Of a stretch of 64,000 nucleotides of DNA, positions 28,810-43,800 are shown in pieces. Each line of letters starts with the position of its first letter. The first letter of the stretch is position 1. The stretch comes from Prunella strophiata. Taxonomy: Eukaryota; Chordata; Aves; Passeriformes; Prunellidae. The stretch covers positions 22,726,385 through 22,790,384 of the forward strand of contig JAZBQD010000017.1 of the NCBI GenBank assembly GCA_036583965.1, in the 5' to 3' direction. The translations under genes and the position numbers were made by a program. A model generated the notes under the pieces. It was given only the letters and a program-made list of their open reading frames with translations, did not search any database and was not told where the DNA came from.

Positions 28810-31800
28810 CCTCTCTTAAATTAAAATAACAAGGGTAAACTCTTTGAATTCTTGGTTGTATTGAGGTAGCTATTTCACTGTTTATCCATATTTTTATCCT
28901 GTTTCCCTTCTTGTCTTTCTCTCACTCCTCTTTGATAAGCTCCATGTCAATATTTACCAAATGGAAGGAAAGGACATGTTTTTCCTGTGAACAGGCTGTG
29001 GGATTTACTGTTACCTTGGGTGACCACAAAGTCAGTTCTGAAGTAACAAAACTTAAAACAATGATGACCCGTTTATGGATGGTATTGCAGGATTTGGAAG
29101 TTAGTGTCTCATTGTCAATGTAGTTTTTTTGTAGAATTCGTATCCATTATCTGTATTTTGAAGGTGATTCCTCTCTTTTTTGTCTTTGCAAGGTTGTTAA
29201 GTGCTGAAACCAGTATTCCTCCTTGTAGTCTTAATTGGAGATTGGAAAGAACCAGAAGTGAAACATGCATTTTCTCACAGATAGGTAGTAGCTACATTGC
29301 CATGGTAACTTAGGAATTGCAGATCCCAAATACACCGTGTCAGTTTACACAAATTGGACACTGGTGTTGGAAATGGGGATACAAAGATATATCTTGTTTT
29401 TTTGCCCCTTTGTTTCTTTTACATACAATGAAAGGAAATGTCTTCTTCATATGCAATGCCTTTTGTTCAGTTCTCCATCTTTGTCTTCTTGTAAACACCT
29501 TTTTTTCCTCAAGAAAGTGCCACAAAATTGGTGTTTTTTGTTAAAGTACTATACAGCAGCATGAAAAGAAATTATTGTGCCAAAATACATGAATAACTGT
29601 TTCAAATTCTGCATGGACTTAGTTGTACATATTTTAAAAGTAAATCTGCTTACCAATATTTTTACTCATGTGCCTTAATCTTTGTTGTATTGTGTTTTTT
29701 AATCCATAGTAAAATACTAACTGTCGTAGCTGTGGCACACATATGATGTTTCTAAGATTGGTTTCCGGTTGCTAAGGCTTTTTCCAAACAGTTTTTGTCC
29801 TTTCTGCTCCCTCTCCTATCCTTTTTGGTTTGTAGTAAAGCAAGTTAGACATCTTGCTTTACTTATTTCTACTATCAGATAAGCTCCAAAAATTGCAATT
29901 GTGCAGTTTTTCAGTTGGTAGTAGGGGCTATAAAATCAGATGGAGAAGATTTTACCTTTATACTTCGGAAATGCGTGACCTGGGGAATTGAGAACAGTTG
30001 TGAGCAAACAGCATCTTGTTTGATGTCTGGTGCATAGTGGTCTGTTTGCTGGCTGTGAAGAGAAATAAAGCAGGGAAGGACACTTTCCTCATCTCAGCCA
30101 TGACGTCTGCAGCACACATGAAGACAGGACACAGCATCTGAGATGCAGATACTTCATCCACAGTTACTTTCCTGGACCATTGTGTGTGGTGCTTTAAATC
30201 TCCAGTGTTTATGCTTTCCTGTAATGAATGCTGTCAGCTTGAGAAATGGTCTCAATTGTTAGTAGAATAAAAACCATGGAGGAAATGTTTGATGTACAAT
30301 ACTTGGGAGGTTTTATAGCTCTTTGTTTTCCTATCCCGCTGCTATGGATACAGCCTCCATCAGCAGCATGAGAGAGTACTCTGACAAACTCCTAGCCAGT
30401 TTCTTAACTACATCCAGGTGACCAATATCCTTGAATTTGCTGAAGAGTCTTGTTATGATTATGGTTGAAGGAAGAATATCTGATGACAGTATTAGGGCTT
30501 AACTGACTTTGCAGCAGAGGTATGAGCAGCAGAGGTATGAGAAAAGTAATAAACTTATCTCACAGACAGTGTTAAGAAGGGGGTAGCTTTTTTTCCTCCT
30601 GATCTCTGTTATTATTGCTCTTGATATCATTTCCACCATTCTGGTTGCTGCTTGCAACAAGAATAATGGAGGAAGCTGGAAATGGGGCAGGTGCTTGCAA
30701 TTCAGTGCATTGCTGCCTTTCCTGAGAGCACATGTGAAGTGCGCTCTGTCAGTTTCTCTGCCTTTGAGAAGGTCTGTGTGTAGTCCAGTGACTACCACCA
30801 AATGGCTTTAGAACTAACTTTGGTTGTGTTTCCTTACACTTGTTTTTGATCTGTTGCTATGTGAAAGAACATGCTGAGAAAGTTCTTCAGTTGACTTGCT
30901 TGAGAGTGATGGATCTGCAGTGTTCTCCTGGAGTTCTAGGTCCAAGGGGAAAGATTTTATAGTTTTTATTAATTGTTAAGAGTAATTTTAGCTGCTTGAT
31001 ATAAGTTCTGTAGTCCCTTACTGCTTGTGTGGTAGTGGGACACCAAGGAGGTCCTTGAATGGGAGCTCATTGGGATGGGAGGGACAGGAGGGGTGGGGGA
31101 AGGATGACACGAGAAGGAAGGTGAAAAGAAATCAAATGTCATGATGTTTTTAGAAATTGAAACATGAGAAAAGTGTCATAGAGCCATTGACTAGCTGACA
31201 ACCTGAGTGGTCTGTGAAATCTGTCTGAAATGAGATTGACTCATATCTTCTGTATATCCTGTAGATGCTGCAGAGTTTTGGCAGTAGTTTCCTTGACAGT
31301 AAAATTTCATCATCCTCTGTTCAGTTGCCTGTCATATTTGCTTAGCAGAAAATGAAATCTTGGAAGTGATATGTTTATGTTTAGTCTGCATCTGGCAGAG
31401 GAGGAATGATGCTATGAATGCAGGGATAGCACAGGTTTTAAAAATAGGACAGTAAAGGCTTCTGAAGCCAAATCATCATAGGTTTGCTGGTTAGAGCTGT
31501 ATTTGCATTTCAACATCCCTTTTGTTCACTTTGGTTCTAAACATATCCATTCACCTCAGTCTTTACTGCTGCCCTGTACCAGTGCTTTTTTGCTTTTTTT
31601 TTCCCCACTGTACTCCTTTACAGTCAGCTTGATGATCCTCCTCTGCTGAAGGAGGCCTCTCCTTGGTCTCCCTCTAATCTCAGCTTGCTGTAGGTCACTT
31701 TACATTAGTCTTCGGGGAAATTATTTCCTCTTTTTAAGATGTCTTAAGACCTTTAGCCCTTCAGAAGCATTGGGTCTCCTTGCTGCCTGTGGGTCTGGGC

Positions 31801-34800
31801 TTCATTACTGCAGGATGAAAAACAAGCTCCTGGTCCTGTGCACAAGGTCTCTTCTTGGTCCAGCTGTTGGGAATGCTGCTGTTGCTGGGGAGGCTTTGCT
31901 TTGTTTCTGCTATGGCTGTTGGGGCAGTTGCATGCTGGCACTTAAAATAAGGACTTTTAACCTTGTTTTTATAAAAACAAATGGTCCTCAGCCTTTGTGC
32001 TTGAGCTATTGAAAGAAGATTTTGGTGTCATCTGTTTTTGTGAAATGATTTTTTGTTCATTCCTTTCTGGGTTTGGGGAGTAGATCAGCTGGCCAGAGGA
32101 AGGTAAGTTGTAACACCCCAGCCACTTTGTAGAGTCATAGTAGGATCATAACAATATGTCCTATGTTTCATGCTTGTGCTCTTACTCTTATTGGTGATAG
32201 TGCTGTCTTTTTGAAAACAGATCAGCTACTTATAACAAACAAGTAACTGGCTCAGCCAGCATTTGTTCAGATTTTTTGGGAGACCTAAGTGCCCCAGTGG
32301 ACAGGTTAGCCTGTGTCAAGATGTCGTATGAATACTCCTGTAACCCTAACCTGTGCATATCAAATTTACCCTGGAACAGTTTTCTCAAGCTAAAAAAACC
32401 TGATCTTTCACTCTAGATTGTTTCATGTGTTTTCATGTATGGACTGTACATGCAAAGGCAGCCTTAATTGTTTTTGTCTTTGCTAGGAGAGGTCTCCCTG
32501 TACTTGGGAAGGCTAGTACTGGTTTCTACCATGAATCGCTATCTCAGTGTTAAAAATCTGTGATGAAGTGCTTTTGAGATATAAGTACTCTAATGGCATT
32601 GTGAAGCATTTCTTGTAAGTCCATTAGGGGTTGTTCAGATAAAGTTTTCTTGCTACAGGAATTTTGAGTTTCAAGCAGTTTCTCTTTTTTTTTTTTTTTT
32701 TTCTTTAATTGCAGATCAGCTGGAGCGCGTGTTCTTGCGTCTTGGCCATGCAGAAACTGATGAGCAGTTACAGAACATTATTTCCAAATTCCTACCCCCT
32801 GTTCTCCTCAAGCTGTCCAGCACACAGGAAGGAGTTCGCAAAAAGGTAAGGGTTCAATTTACCATAAAGATACATTGTCCTGATCAGGGAGAAGGAAATG
32901 CCCGTGATGTATCGTGATTTGATATACTTGGATGTTCTCTGTTGAGAAAATTACTCTTTGGGGAAAATTTATCATTACCATAGTAGAGAATTGGTTCATT
33001 ACTCCTGTTAGAGCTTAAACAAAACAGTCAGTGCTTGTGTCAGCACAGGCTTTGCGGATGTGTGGAGGCTGTATTTGTTTCCACTTGAGGCCAGCTAGCT
33101 CTGAGTTAGCTTGGGACCAAGGCTTGCTGCCATAGGGACAGTTGCCTTGGCTTCCAGGGCTGCTGTGCTTCCGCCTGACTTAGGGCACATGTGAAGCAAG
33201 CTTGCTTCTGTGCACAAAATACCATGAAGCCATACTCATTGATGTTGTTCACTTGGCTGACAGCTGGAATAAGAGCAAGAACCAAGTAATTTTGAAGATG
33301 TACTGTCGTACCTACCTGAAAAAAATCAGTTCCCTGGTACATAAGACAGCTTTATCACAAAATTTATTCAGGTACCTTAATATATACCAAAACTGTTTGG
33401 TTTTTGCCTGTAACCAGGCATAAGAAACAAGGATCAAGAAGTTTTAGAGGTGGAATTTAATATGTAAGTGGGGAATTCAGTTTCCTGCATTAGGTTTTAG
33501 GTTTGGTAATAGGAGTGGACTGGAATGTTTTGGAGCAGAGTGCAGATGAAGTGTTGGTTAGTGGTGGAAAAGAAGCTTTTCATAAGTCCCTCTGTCTTGT
33601 AGAAGTAGGGAAATGATCATACTATCACTGCTGTGATTTATAAGTAGATTTCAAAACCTGCAAGTAACTGTAGCATAGATTTTTCTCAAAGTTCTGCACA
33701 AAACATGTCCCTAAGAGTGATTACATGAAAGTGGATCCATGGATGTCATGCTGTTCCACTGTGCTGAAGGATAGATACTCCACCTCAGATAGGACATTCT
33801 TCTGAATACCTGCTTACCATGTATGCCTGAAGCTGTGAAGAAAGGCATTTAACTAGCTGGTGAAATTTCTTAGGATATTTTTGTATGATCTTTTTCTCTA
33901 AGCTGGAATCTTGTCAGTTACTTGGGAGTGTTGGAAGATTCAGGAAAGGGGGAGGACTAGTCTTTCAAAAATTAAATTTTAAGAGGCCTCTTGAAATCAC
34001 ACAGCCTACTTAAGGGTGTATTGTAGTGGTAGCAGTTAATAGTTTTTACATTAGAGTGAATAATGAAATAAAATGCATTTCTTCTTTCTTTTAGGTGTTT
34101 AAACTCTTGATTTTCATTCTCACCAGATGATAATAATACAAGCAATTATAGCACTTCCATGTACTTCTTGATATTTGTCAAATTCATTGCAGCCATGTAG
34201 ATTACACTGAGTAACCTTGCCGTATCAGTGAAGGGTGTTTGACTTTCTCAGTATTCTGTTTTCATAATAAATTCAAAATGTAGCAAGAAGACTCTCTATG
34301 TGTTGAATTTTTTTTAATTTGATGTTTTTCACATACCAAAATAATTTATCAGTGAGACAGAGGTGAGGGGAAGACTGTCAGTGTTTTATTCTAGCTGATA
34401 CCAGCGAACATTTACTATGTAGTGTACAACCTGCAAATAAATTTCTTCCACGTGCGCATTCCCGTTTTCCATTACTTACATTGGAACTCAGCTTGTCAAT
34501 CTTCTTGCTCTTTCATGTTGTTTAATGTAGTGGGAAAACATGCTAAGAATTCTGCTGCCTTTTCAAATACCTAACTTTCCATTGCTAATTTTGCCTGGTG
34601 GATAACTAAGAACGTGCTTGTTGTTCAACACTAGCAAAAATCATGTTAAGTCAATGTAAGCAAAATGAAAACATGTATTTTTTAACATGAGCACTCAGGT
34701 GATTGGAAGGCTGATCTAATAAAGCTAATTAATGAAATGGAATGGAAAGAGAAGGGCAAACTCTTTTTTAACCAGTGACTCCTATTACCAGTGACAAAAC

Positions 34801-37800
34801 TGACACCCCATGTCATTTCTCTCTCCTGCGGTGATTGTTATGGTTAAAAAAGTGTGCCAATATAATTAACCATGGTTTAAAAATGTACCTAATTTTAATT
34901 GAATTGACAGTGTAGCTTTTGTTAATACAAAAATATACAAGCAAATAAAAACATTTGTGTGTTGTGAGTGTACTGCTAAGTGTAGAGCATTACAGTTGTT
35001 CAAGGACTTCTTTCACTGAATTTTAGAGGCATGGTTTAGTTCACAAGTATACCAGAAGGATTGACTCTGTTCTTGTTTTAGTTTCACTCCCCAGACTTTG
35101 TCCTCAAGCTTGTCCTGCTAGAATAAAAAAGGGAAATTAAATTCCATTTTTCTTCCTGTTGCCTTAGTGTATTCCTTTGTTGGTTTTATTGCTTCCTTTA
35201 ATTTTATGACTGTTAGGTCACTATTGCTGCAACGTTCAGTAATTTGAACTCATTGCCCTCATACATTTTCAGATCTAGGATGTAGTCTAACTGTGGGGAT
35301 AAGCCTCTAATGCCTATACCTTCTTAATCCATTTAGGCTGAAAAAGTAATCCCTTTTCAGACCACAGTTTTGACAATGAGTTAAATTTTACTCTAGGATG
35401 TCTTCCACTAAATCAGTTATCCTAGTGGTGTCACACAAAGAACTAATCCAGGGTAAATTCACTCTGCTTCTTCAGATGAACTTCAAAAAGTGTTTTTTGC
35501 ACTGGGAGCATTTGTGCCAGGCTGGATACCATTGTCCCTGTAAATGCATTCCATGTGAGGCCAGCAAAAATAAAAGAAGTCAAAAGTGTAGATGTTTTCT
35601 TGAGTGTCTTGATTTGGAAAGACAGGTGTCTGCTAAGGAAGGCAGGAGCCTCCCCTGAACTGGAAACTGTAAACCCCCTCCCTCTGAATTGTTATAAATT
35701 TGAAGTTAAGGGGGGCTCTCAGGCAAAGATATGGGAGCAGGGATAACAGTTCTTTATTAGGGAAGAAAATAAAAATGCAGTAAATCAAAACAACACTGAC
35801 AGAGTCAGAATACAACCTGACACCCTGTTGGTCAGGGTGTTGGTAGCACTCCAATTGGAATTGTGGCTACTGTCCTCCTGGAGTGGCAGATGTGGTTCTG
35901 CTGGAGCAGTGATCCTGTAGAAAGGGTGTTGAAAATCCGGTGGAAGAGGCAGCTGTTTCCTCTGGGAATCCAGTGGAAATGCTGTCCTGCTGTCCCAGAA
36001 CCTCAGACTATATCCAGTTAGGAATGCTTGGTTCCTCCCTCTGGGCGGATCATCTCACAGTGAGATGCTATAGTTTTTATCAGTCATGCAGTGACACTCA
36101 ATAGTCTGTTATCAGTAGATATCTTCCCAGAGAGAGGATTGGTTGTGGAAGAGATAAGGAAAACTACCCACTTAACAGAAGACAACTGCTGTACAGATGG
36201 CAAATAGAATACATATTGTTTGGCAATCCAGGACATTGAGTCAGATCTGAAGAGTACTACTGGTGAGATCCTTAGCTTATTTGTTTGACATTAATGATTA
36301 GAGAAACCGGACATGAGCTAAACCCTCACACGTGCAGCCATGCATATGCGTGCACACATGTGTACCCAAATGCAGCTATGTCTTTTTTTACCAGCCACCA
36401 TTGGTCATTTCAGCACGTTTCTTGAGTTCTGTCTCAGTATCTGCTACCCTTTCTCAGAGAGACCTCTGCAGACAGGTTTTTTTCCCTCTCTAAAATAGTA
36501 TGAATTTGTAACTGTTGCAATAGTTGGTAGCTGTCAGTGTTACTTAGTTTGTTAGTTTATCTCTGGTTTTGATCTCATTCTTGCAGTCAGCTCTGCAGTT
36601 TCTCTGGATTATAGCTGGACATTATTTTGTTTGAGACCTAGTCATGGAGTGGATGTAAATATGGTGTCTAAGAAGCTGCTCATATGCAGCTAGCATCCAT
36701 ATGGTTCTGCAGTTTCCATTATGGACTTCAGTCACAGCATATTATGACCAAGGCGATGATCCCTTGAAAACACAGGACACCCTGGCTTTTGGCTTGAAGT
36801 GCTTGAAGTCAACATGAGTCTAGGACTGGCTCTGACTGGTTTTGCCTGAACTGAATTGACTTCATCTAACGTCACTTCCATTTTTTGCACCACCTCTTTT
36901 GAGGATCTAATAAAGTTTGCAAGCAAGATGCAGATGCTCAGTGTGATTTCTCAGAATGGATAATTGTTCCAGAGTAGAAATTGTAGTTTTTCAATTTCCT
37001 TCATTCAGTTATGATACCTCCGTCAGGAGATTTACAAATGGCACTTTGGTGGATCTAAGAAACTACATAATGGGATTGTAGAATCATGGACTAATTCAGG
37101 ACCTTAGAAGGTCTCCAGACCAATCTCCTATTTAAAACAGTTAATTACAAGTTCAGTTCAGGATGAAGGTGAAGGTTATATCGAGATGGGTCTTGGAAAA
37201 CCTCTGAGAATAAAGACTGTACAAAATATCTGGGCCCGAACTTCACTGCTTGATAGTCTTCATCATGAGGGAATACCACAGTGCACCTCTCTTGTTTTAA
37301 TACACTCTGGCCTCAGTTTTGCTTTGCTGTGTCAGAGCCCAGGGTAATTCCCCTCAAGGAACTGTTCTCATTGGCATTGCTGCTGGAGCTCTGCTTGCCC
37401 AAGCAGGACTGCACATTGCTTCTGCCTGACATTCACAGCCCTCCTGTTGGCTTCTCCTCTTGTTTGAAGGATTTCAGTTCTGTAATGTTCCACTCCAAAC
37501 AGTTCTTATACACTTATTTGGTAACTTTATTATGGGTGAGGATTTTTTTTTGTCTGCTTTGTGAATTGGAGTTATTCTGCAGCTCAGTATAGAGCAGGAG
37601 TGCAGATTTCCAAGCCAGAGACAGTTTTGACAGATAGTAACCAAACTGTGGTCATCTTCAGTAATCCTTTCTTTTATTTCTGTTGATGGATGTTATTGAT
37701 TGTGGTGTGGTTTGGGACTTTTGTGTTTGTCTTAACAGTGACATGGTTTCAAGATAATGCTGTAAATGATGGCTGCTGTTTTCTTACAAATTAAATAATA

Positions 37801-40800
37801 AGTTAGATCATGCCTGATTTGCTTATACTAAGCCTGCCTAATGGATTATTCCTGCCCCAAAGTAGCAACATTAATGGTGGTTCTTTCAAGTTTTGGTTGT
37901 TTTTTTTTTTTTTTTTTTTTTCCTTCCTGTCAGGTCATGGAGCTGCTGGTTCATCTGAATAAGCGCATCAAAAGTCGACCAAAAATTCAGCTTCCAGTGG
38001 AGACATTGTTAGTTCAGTATCAAGATCCTTCTGCAGTGTCATTTGTCACTGTAAGTGTCTGTTCTTCCAAGACTGTTTGCTGCTTTACTTTAGCAAGCAG
38101 AATATTCTTCGAAGATCCTGTATTTAGCTCTGTCAGTTTTCCTAGCAAGTATGTAATTGTGATGAGGTTGATGTTTTAAGAGCTTTTTTATATTCAATTT
38201 TATAGTCTGGTGTGGGTGAAACTTGGTTTCATAAAGCATTTTGCTGTTCAAATTACTGACAGTTACTCTTGATATTTCATGCTTGCATGAATTGTCATTG
38301 CTTGTATTGTAAAGGGTCTGTTCATTGGTAAAAGCTGCATTTTGCAAGCACCTATCGATCCTTATCCTGATATCTGCAGGATCAGAGTTTTACTTAAAAC
38401 ACCTTTATCTCTTTGAACACATGAGAACCTGTATTTTTATGTGGTTTTTATGTGGTTTTAGGGTCAGGACCTTAGCTGAGCAAGATGAAAAAAATGTTAT
38501 TTTATAGATTGTGAAACTTCCATAGATTATTTCATTCAATCTAATTTAAAAAGTGAAAATAGTTTTAAAATTTTTTTTTGAAACTATGAAACTGTTTGCA
38601 TTTCAGTTTTGATAGGTCTGTTGCAAATCATCATCATGAAAAAAAGTGATTAAATCATAGGGAAACTTTGTACTTTTCGTTTTACTGTTAAGTCCTGTGT
38701 GTAGCATAAATTAAAAATATGACATCTTAGAAATGTATGGAGAAATATTTAGACTTTAAACAACAGTGACATACATAAAAGTAGTCTTAGGTTGTCCTCA
38801 GCAAGTGGCATTATCTGGAATTCACTTTGTAGAAATGACCAAGACTTCTGGAGTGCACATGTCTTGTAGAGCAAAACGAACCATCTTGTTTAAAGACATA
38901 CTTGACAAACTCTGCATTTGGCTGTACTTGTCAAAAACGTCTTTTCATTCATGTATCTCAGTGATGCATATTGCTGTGCATCATACAGCTTCATAGCATT
39001 TTAACTCAAGTGTCATCTACGAAGTAGTGTAGTGCACTACAACACTCCTCTTTGGCGCTCCTTTCAGCCAGGTCATGGAACACAGCTCTTACCTCTGCAG
39101 TTCATGGCTGGATTTAGATGAACAGCATAACAATTAAATAGTCCAGTGTTCAGTATTTCTCTGCTGTGCTGTCCTGTCACTGGACTCTTAACTGCATTTG
39201 CAGATTTTAAATGAGGTGATTTAGAAACATGTTTTCAAGAGAAATTTTGTCTATGCTGCTGACTTTGTATTTATTCAATATTGTATTCTATTTTATTTCA
39301 GAAATAGGTAAGAGAGATCATTACATTTGCTTTATTTTAAGCTGTTGCTTAGTTGCACTGCTTTTGGTGAAATTGGCAGACAAACCAGAGAGAGGTTTTT
39401 TTTATTGTTTTTTTCCACCTTTTAAAGCAGAGGCCCATCTAGACCTGCTCTGACTAGTCCTTGCTGAGTCTCCACTGTAATGGTTGTCAATCTGATAAGT
39501 CTTAGACTTAATAAATTGGTCTTGCAAAACATATGTCGTTTCCAAAACCAATTATGTAACAGAGCATACAAGAAGAGGTTAAGGAACACATACTTCTTTT
39601 CCATTGCTGCAATACTGTATGCTTTTTCTACCCCTTTAGAATTTTACTATAATTTATGTTAAGATGGGATACCCCCGTCTGCCTGTGGAAAAACAATGTG
39701 AATTGGCTCCAACTCTTCTCACTGCAATGGAAGGGAAACCTCAACCACAACAAGACAGGTATGACTACTTACTCTTGGAGTGAATTTTGTTGGTATTGTT
39801 TTAGTAAAATAATTTCTATTTGTTGTTAAAAGATTTCTTCTCCTTAGTCTTCATGACTTAGAAAGTTCTTGCCATGTACAGTTTGTATCAGTAAATCAGT
39901 CATTTGAGTGGTACATGAAATTCTTACAGTCGAATGCTGTAATAATATACAGATTCTGCAGCAGCACACTCCCTATATGATAAGAGGTCTGTTTTATGAT
40001 GGAAGTGAAATGCCTGTCCATATCACCCATGCATCTTCATCAAGTTCTGGTTTCCAGCTTAAGGCCAGACCTTCAGTAGATACCCTCTGACCAGCTGCAG
40101 GGCAGTGCTAAATGTCTCAGATTGGCCACTCTAAATTGAGAGGTAGTGTTTCAAGTAAGTAGGACTTCTGGCTAAGTTGTAATATGTGAAAAAAATAGTG
40201 TGTTGGAAGCTGCTGTATACTAAGAATCTCTATAGGTAAGCCTGGTTCTTACCTACACTGAGATGCGTTTCCACTGTGTAGGTATTGGAAAATGTCATTA
40301 AAATCATGTCTTTGTTCACTCTACGTACTGTAATGGTATAAAAATATTTTAAATGGCATTACTGAAAGGTCTTGCAGTAAAATCTTGCTTCCATTCATGA
40401 GATTATTGTGAAAATACTTGGAGTGTGTTTTTTCTCTGTTGAAAAGGCAAGTACATGAGCGAAGAGAGCTTTGTAAAATCAGGCTGTACTGCCATACAAC
40501 CAGTGCATTTGCCAGTGTGTCTTAAGGATGAGACAGCCCTATACTGTATTTTGTGGCGTAATTGTGAAACTGTCAAAAATCTGGAAAAAGACAGTGATTA
40601 TCTCTCCAGATGTCGGCATGCATGCAGACATATATATTCCATTTTAAGGACAAATCCTAATTTATCTTCTGTTTTCCATTTTTAAGTACATCAGGTGGTA
40701 AATAGAAGCCACTGGATTGTGAATATGTTCAGCTTTTGTTAAGATTTTCTTTTTTTGCTATTAAGGAACAGGTTTGTTGTAAAAGGTTTCTCTCTTGTAT

Positions 40801-43800
40801 GTTATAAGTAAACAGGTGTGGTTTTTTAAATGGTTGCAGTAAATGTAATTGTTTTTCAGCCTAATGCATCTTCTAATACCAACCCTTTTTCACATGAAAT
40901 ACCCTGCTGAACCACTGAAAGCAGCAGCTTCTCCGTTTAATCTTGCTGAAAAACCAAAGACTGTACAGCTGCTTTTGGACTTTATGTTGGATGTTCTTCT
41001 TATGCCTTATGGGTGAGTTGATACCAGTCTTCTCTAGCATTGATGTGTTCTTTATGTGTGAAACAGTACAAACTACCCCCTTGAAAACACATTTAAAGTG
41101 CGCTGTTACTTCCTGGCTCGAAACCAATAGAAAAGTACAAAAGAAGTTGATAATTGTAAGAACCAGATAGCCAACCCTTTCAAAGAGAAACCTGACAAAA
41201 ATGTGTGCCCATCTTTCTGTGGTTGAGTTTTAAGTCTTATTGCTCTGAGATCATAAGCAGGAATAATCTCTAAAAACTTGTGCTTTCCAGAGTTGAATCT
41301 TTGAACAAGATTGGTCTTTTGTATGTCATCTGGTGAAAAATGTTCAAACTGCAATGATGTTGTCTTAGTGTGAAGACTGCTTTTGAAAGCAAGAAGAATG
41401 TACAGAACAAATTTACTGATCACTGCTTATTTGGAACCTTCTAGTGTCTAAAATTAATACTTTCTCAAAATGTTTTTCCCAGTAGCTGTTTTTTTTTGTG
41501 TCTTTGTATGGCTAGGGGAGCTTTTGCTTTAAAAAAAATAGAAATAGTTTTGATGGTTGAACACATTTCTATTTTTTTTCTGGCAATAAAAGTCTTATAG
41601 GATTGGTGCCAGTATGATCTACTTGAGGTCATAATTCTTGCTTGCCTGAGTGGATTAACCTGAAGGAATGAATTTACAATAGCGAGCGCATGGTCTTTCT
41701 CCATGTCAATTTGTTGGAGGCTGTGCTTTCCATCAGATAATTAGGGGGCCACTTGCCTTTTGTTTGAATATACAGAATCTTGCAGCTCAAAGTTTCAAAC
41801 ACCTGTTCTTCTGTTCATGATTCACACTCTTCAGCTGGCCCAGCTTAATTGCCCTTAGCTTCATCCATAGCTGTAGCTTCAACAGATGAATCCTTGGGCT
41901 TTCCAGTGAGGCTTCACTCCCTTCCATGCTTTAATACTCTGGCCAAGCATGAGTTTTTAAATCACAGAATCATTTATTTTGGAAGAGATCTCTGAGAAAA
42001 AACTCAGAGATCCTGAAAGTAGGAGGTGAAGGTTTTAATTTTCTTTCCAGAAGGTGCTAGAGAGTATCTTGAGTTAGCCTGTGGCTCTAGATCCCTGTCT
42101 CTTAAAGTCTTGCTCCCTGGGGTGAAGCTGTTTGCAGTGGTTTACAGCTAATTTATATTTGTTAGAACTTGGTCTGTCATTGTCCAGTTGTGATTTAGCC
42201 TTACCAATTTGCTGCAGTAAAGCAACCAGAAAGCTTGACTGTAGGGTTTAAAGCTCATAATAAAGTGTTTAAACTAATGAGACTTGGAATGAATTCCTGT
42301 TGTTGAGATCGTTTACCTCTTTTTGTTGCCTGTGTGCTAAATGCAGAATGGGAGGCTGGTTGGAGCAAAGGAATTCTTGTTGGTCTCTGCAGTGCAATTT
42401 TGAGGCCATTTGGTCGTCTTCCAAGGATACATGGAGAGGGGGGGTGGCTTTTATAAAAGCATGAAGGTGAGCACAGGGCAGCTGGACTAGTCGGTCTTAC
42501 AAAAGAACAAGCTCTGTAAACTTCTTTTTATTTTTGCTTTCCTTCTCTGCCCAGTATTAAAACTGATGTTTTCCAAGATGGTATCTCATTTATCTATTTT
42601 TTTACATCAGGATGTTTCCTGCCACTTGTGTTGCATAGACTTCATTGTTTCCCTTGTTAGGTTTGTAATTTTTATAGAAATCATACAAATGTTATTGGAA
42701 CTTTCAGCATGAGTTTCATGTAGTACAGCATGAGTATTTACTTCTAATACAAAATAAATAATTTTTTCTGGTTTATAAGGTAAGAACTCTTTCTGGAAGT
42801 GCCAGTGGACCCTTCCCTTTTCTAACTGAAGTTTGTTTTTATTTACAATGACATTGTTATGGCTCTTGGAGAATATATTGGGATAATTGGTAGCAGACCC
42901 TCCAATTCTGTCTTATGTTAGAGTCATGGGATTAGTTAAAGAAAAATAATCAAGTTGGACAAGTTATGTGTCTTTCTCAATTCCAGAATCTAATTCAGCT
43001 GATAATGTGGATTAGAAAAGGCTCTAATAAATGTCTTTCCCTGCCTGCTTAGGTTTGTATTGAATGAATCTCAAAGTCGACAAAACATGCCCTCGGCCCA
43101 GGGGTCTTCATCAAGTAGCATGGGAGGTCCTGGAATCCCTCAGCCACCTCCAGGGATGAGCTTTTATGCAGCCAAAAGGGTAATTGGAGATAGTCCATGG
43201 ACACCAGAGCTGCTAGAACAGGTATTTAGAGCTGTGGGGCTGGTCCGTGGTGAATTGTGGGCACGGTAATGGGGACAGTTGCAGATGGAGGAATGGAAAG
43301 CCTCCTGTCTTTGAGGAAAAATATGTAACTGATTCTGACCAGGTTTTTAGTTGCCCTTAGGGAATTTATTGAGGGGTTTTGCATGATGCCTTAAGGAATT
43401 TAGCTGTGGTGAGGTGGGGAGGAGGGTGATTGGAAAACAGCCATGACTGCAGCCTACTCTTGTGTTTTACTCTGAAAGGTTGCAACAGTGTCTTCTGAAG
43501 CATCCCTTTTTAGCATTGGTGTAACAGAGTATCCCATAATAGTAATGCTGGTACTTTGCTGCAGATGACTTTGACAGGAAGCGAGCTAAGAGATGTGGAG
43601 CATGTGAACTTCTCCTTAAGCAAGCAGAAGCCATGATTTCAAACAGCTGAGGTGCTACAGTTACTGTAACATCCACTTTCTTGTCAGTAACGCTGCTTTT
43701 CCCTGGTGTTGAACAGTGTAAGCTGGGGATAGTGAAGTTCATTGAGGCTGAGCAAGTGCCCGAACTTGAAGCTGTTATACACCTGGTTGTAGCCTCCAGT

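Larger units (their letters stand above)
32846..37933 (+). other. ECPAS intron 3 with a solo LTR and a CR1 fragment
   Basis: About 5.1 kb. It contains the solo LTR at 35605..36235 and the CR1 fragment at 37077..37310. Nothing else recognised. Confidence 0.6.
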
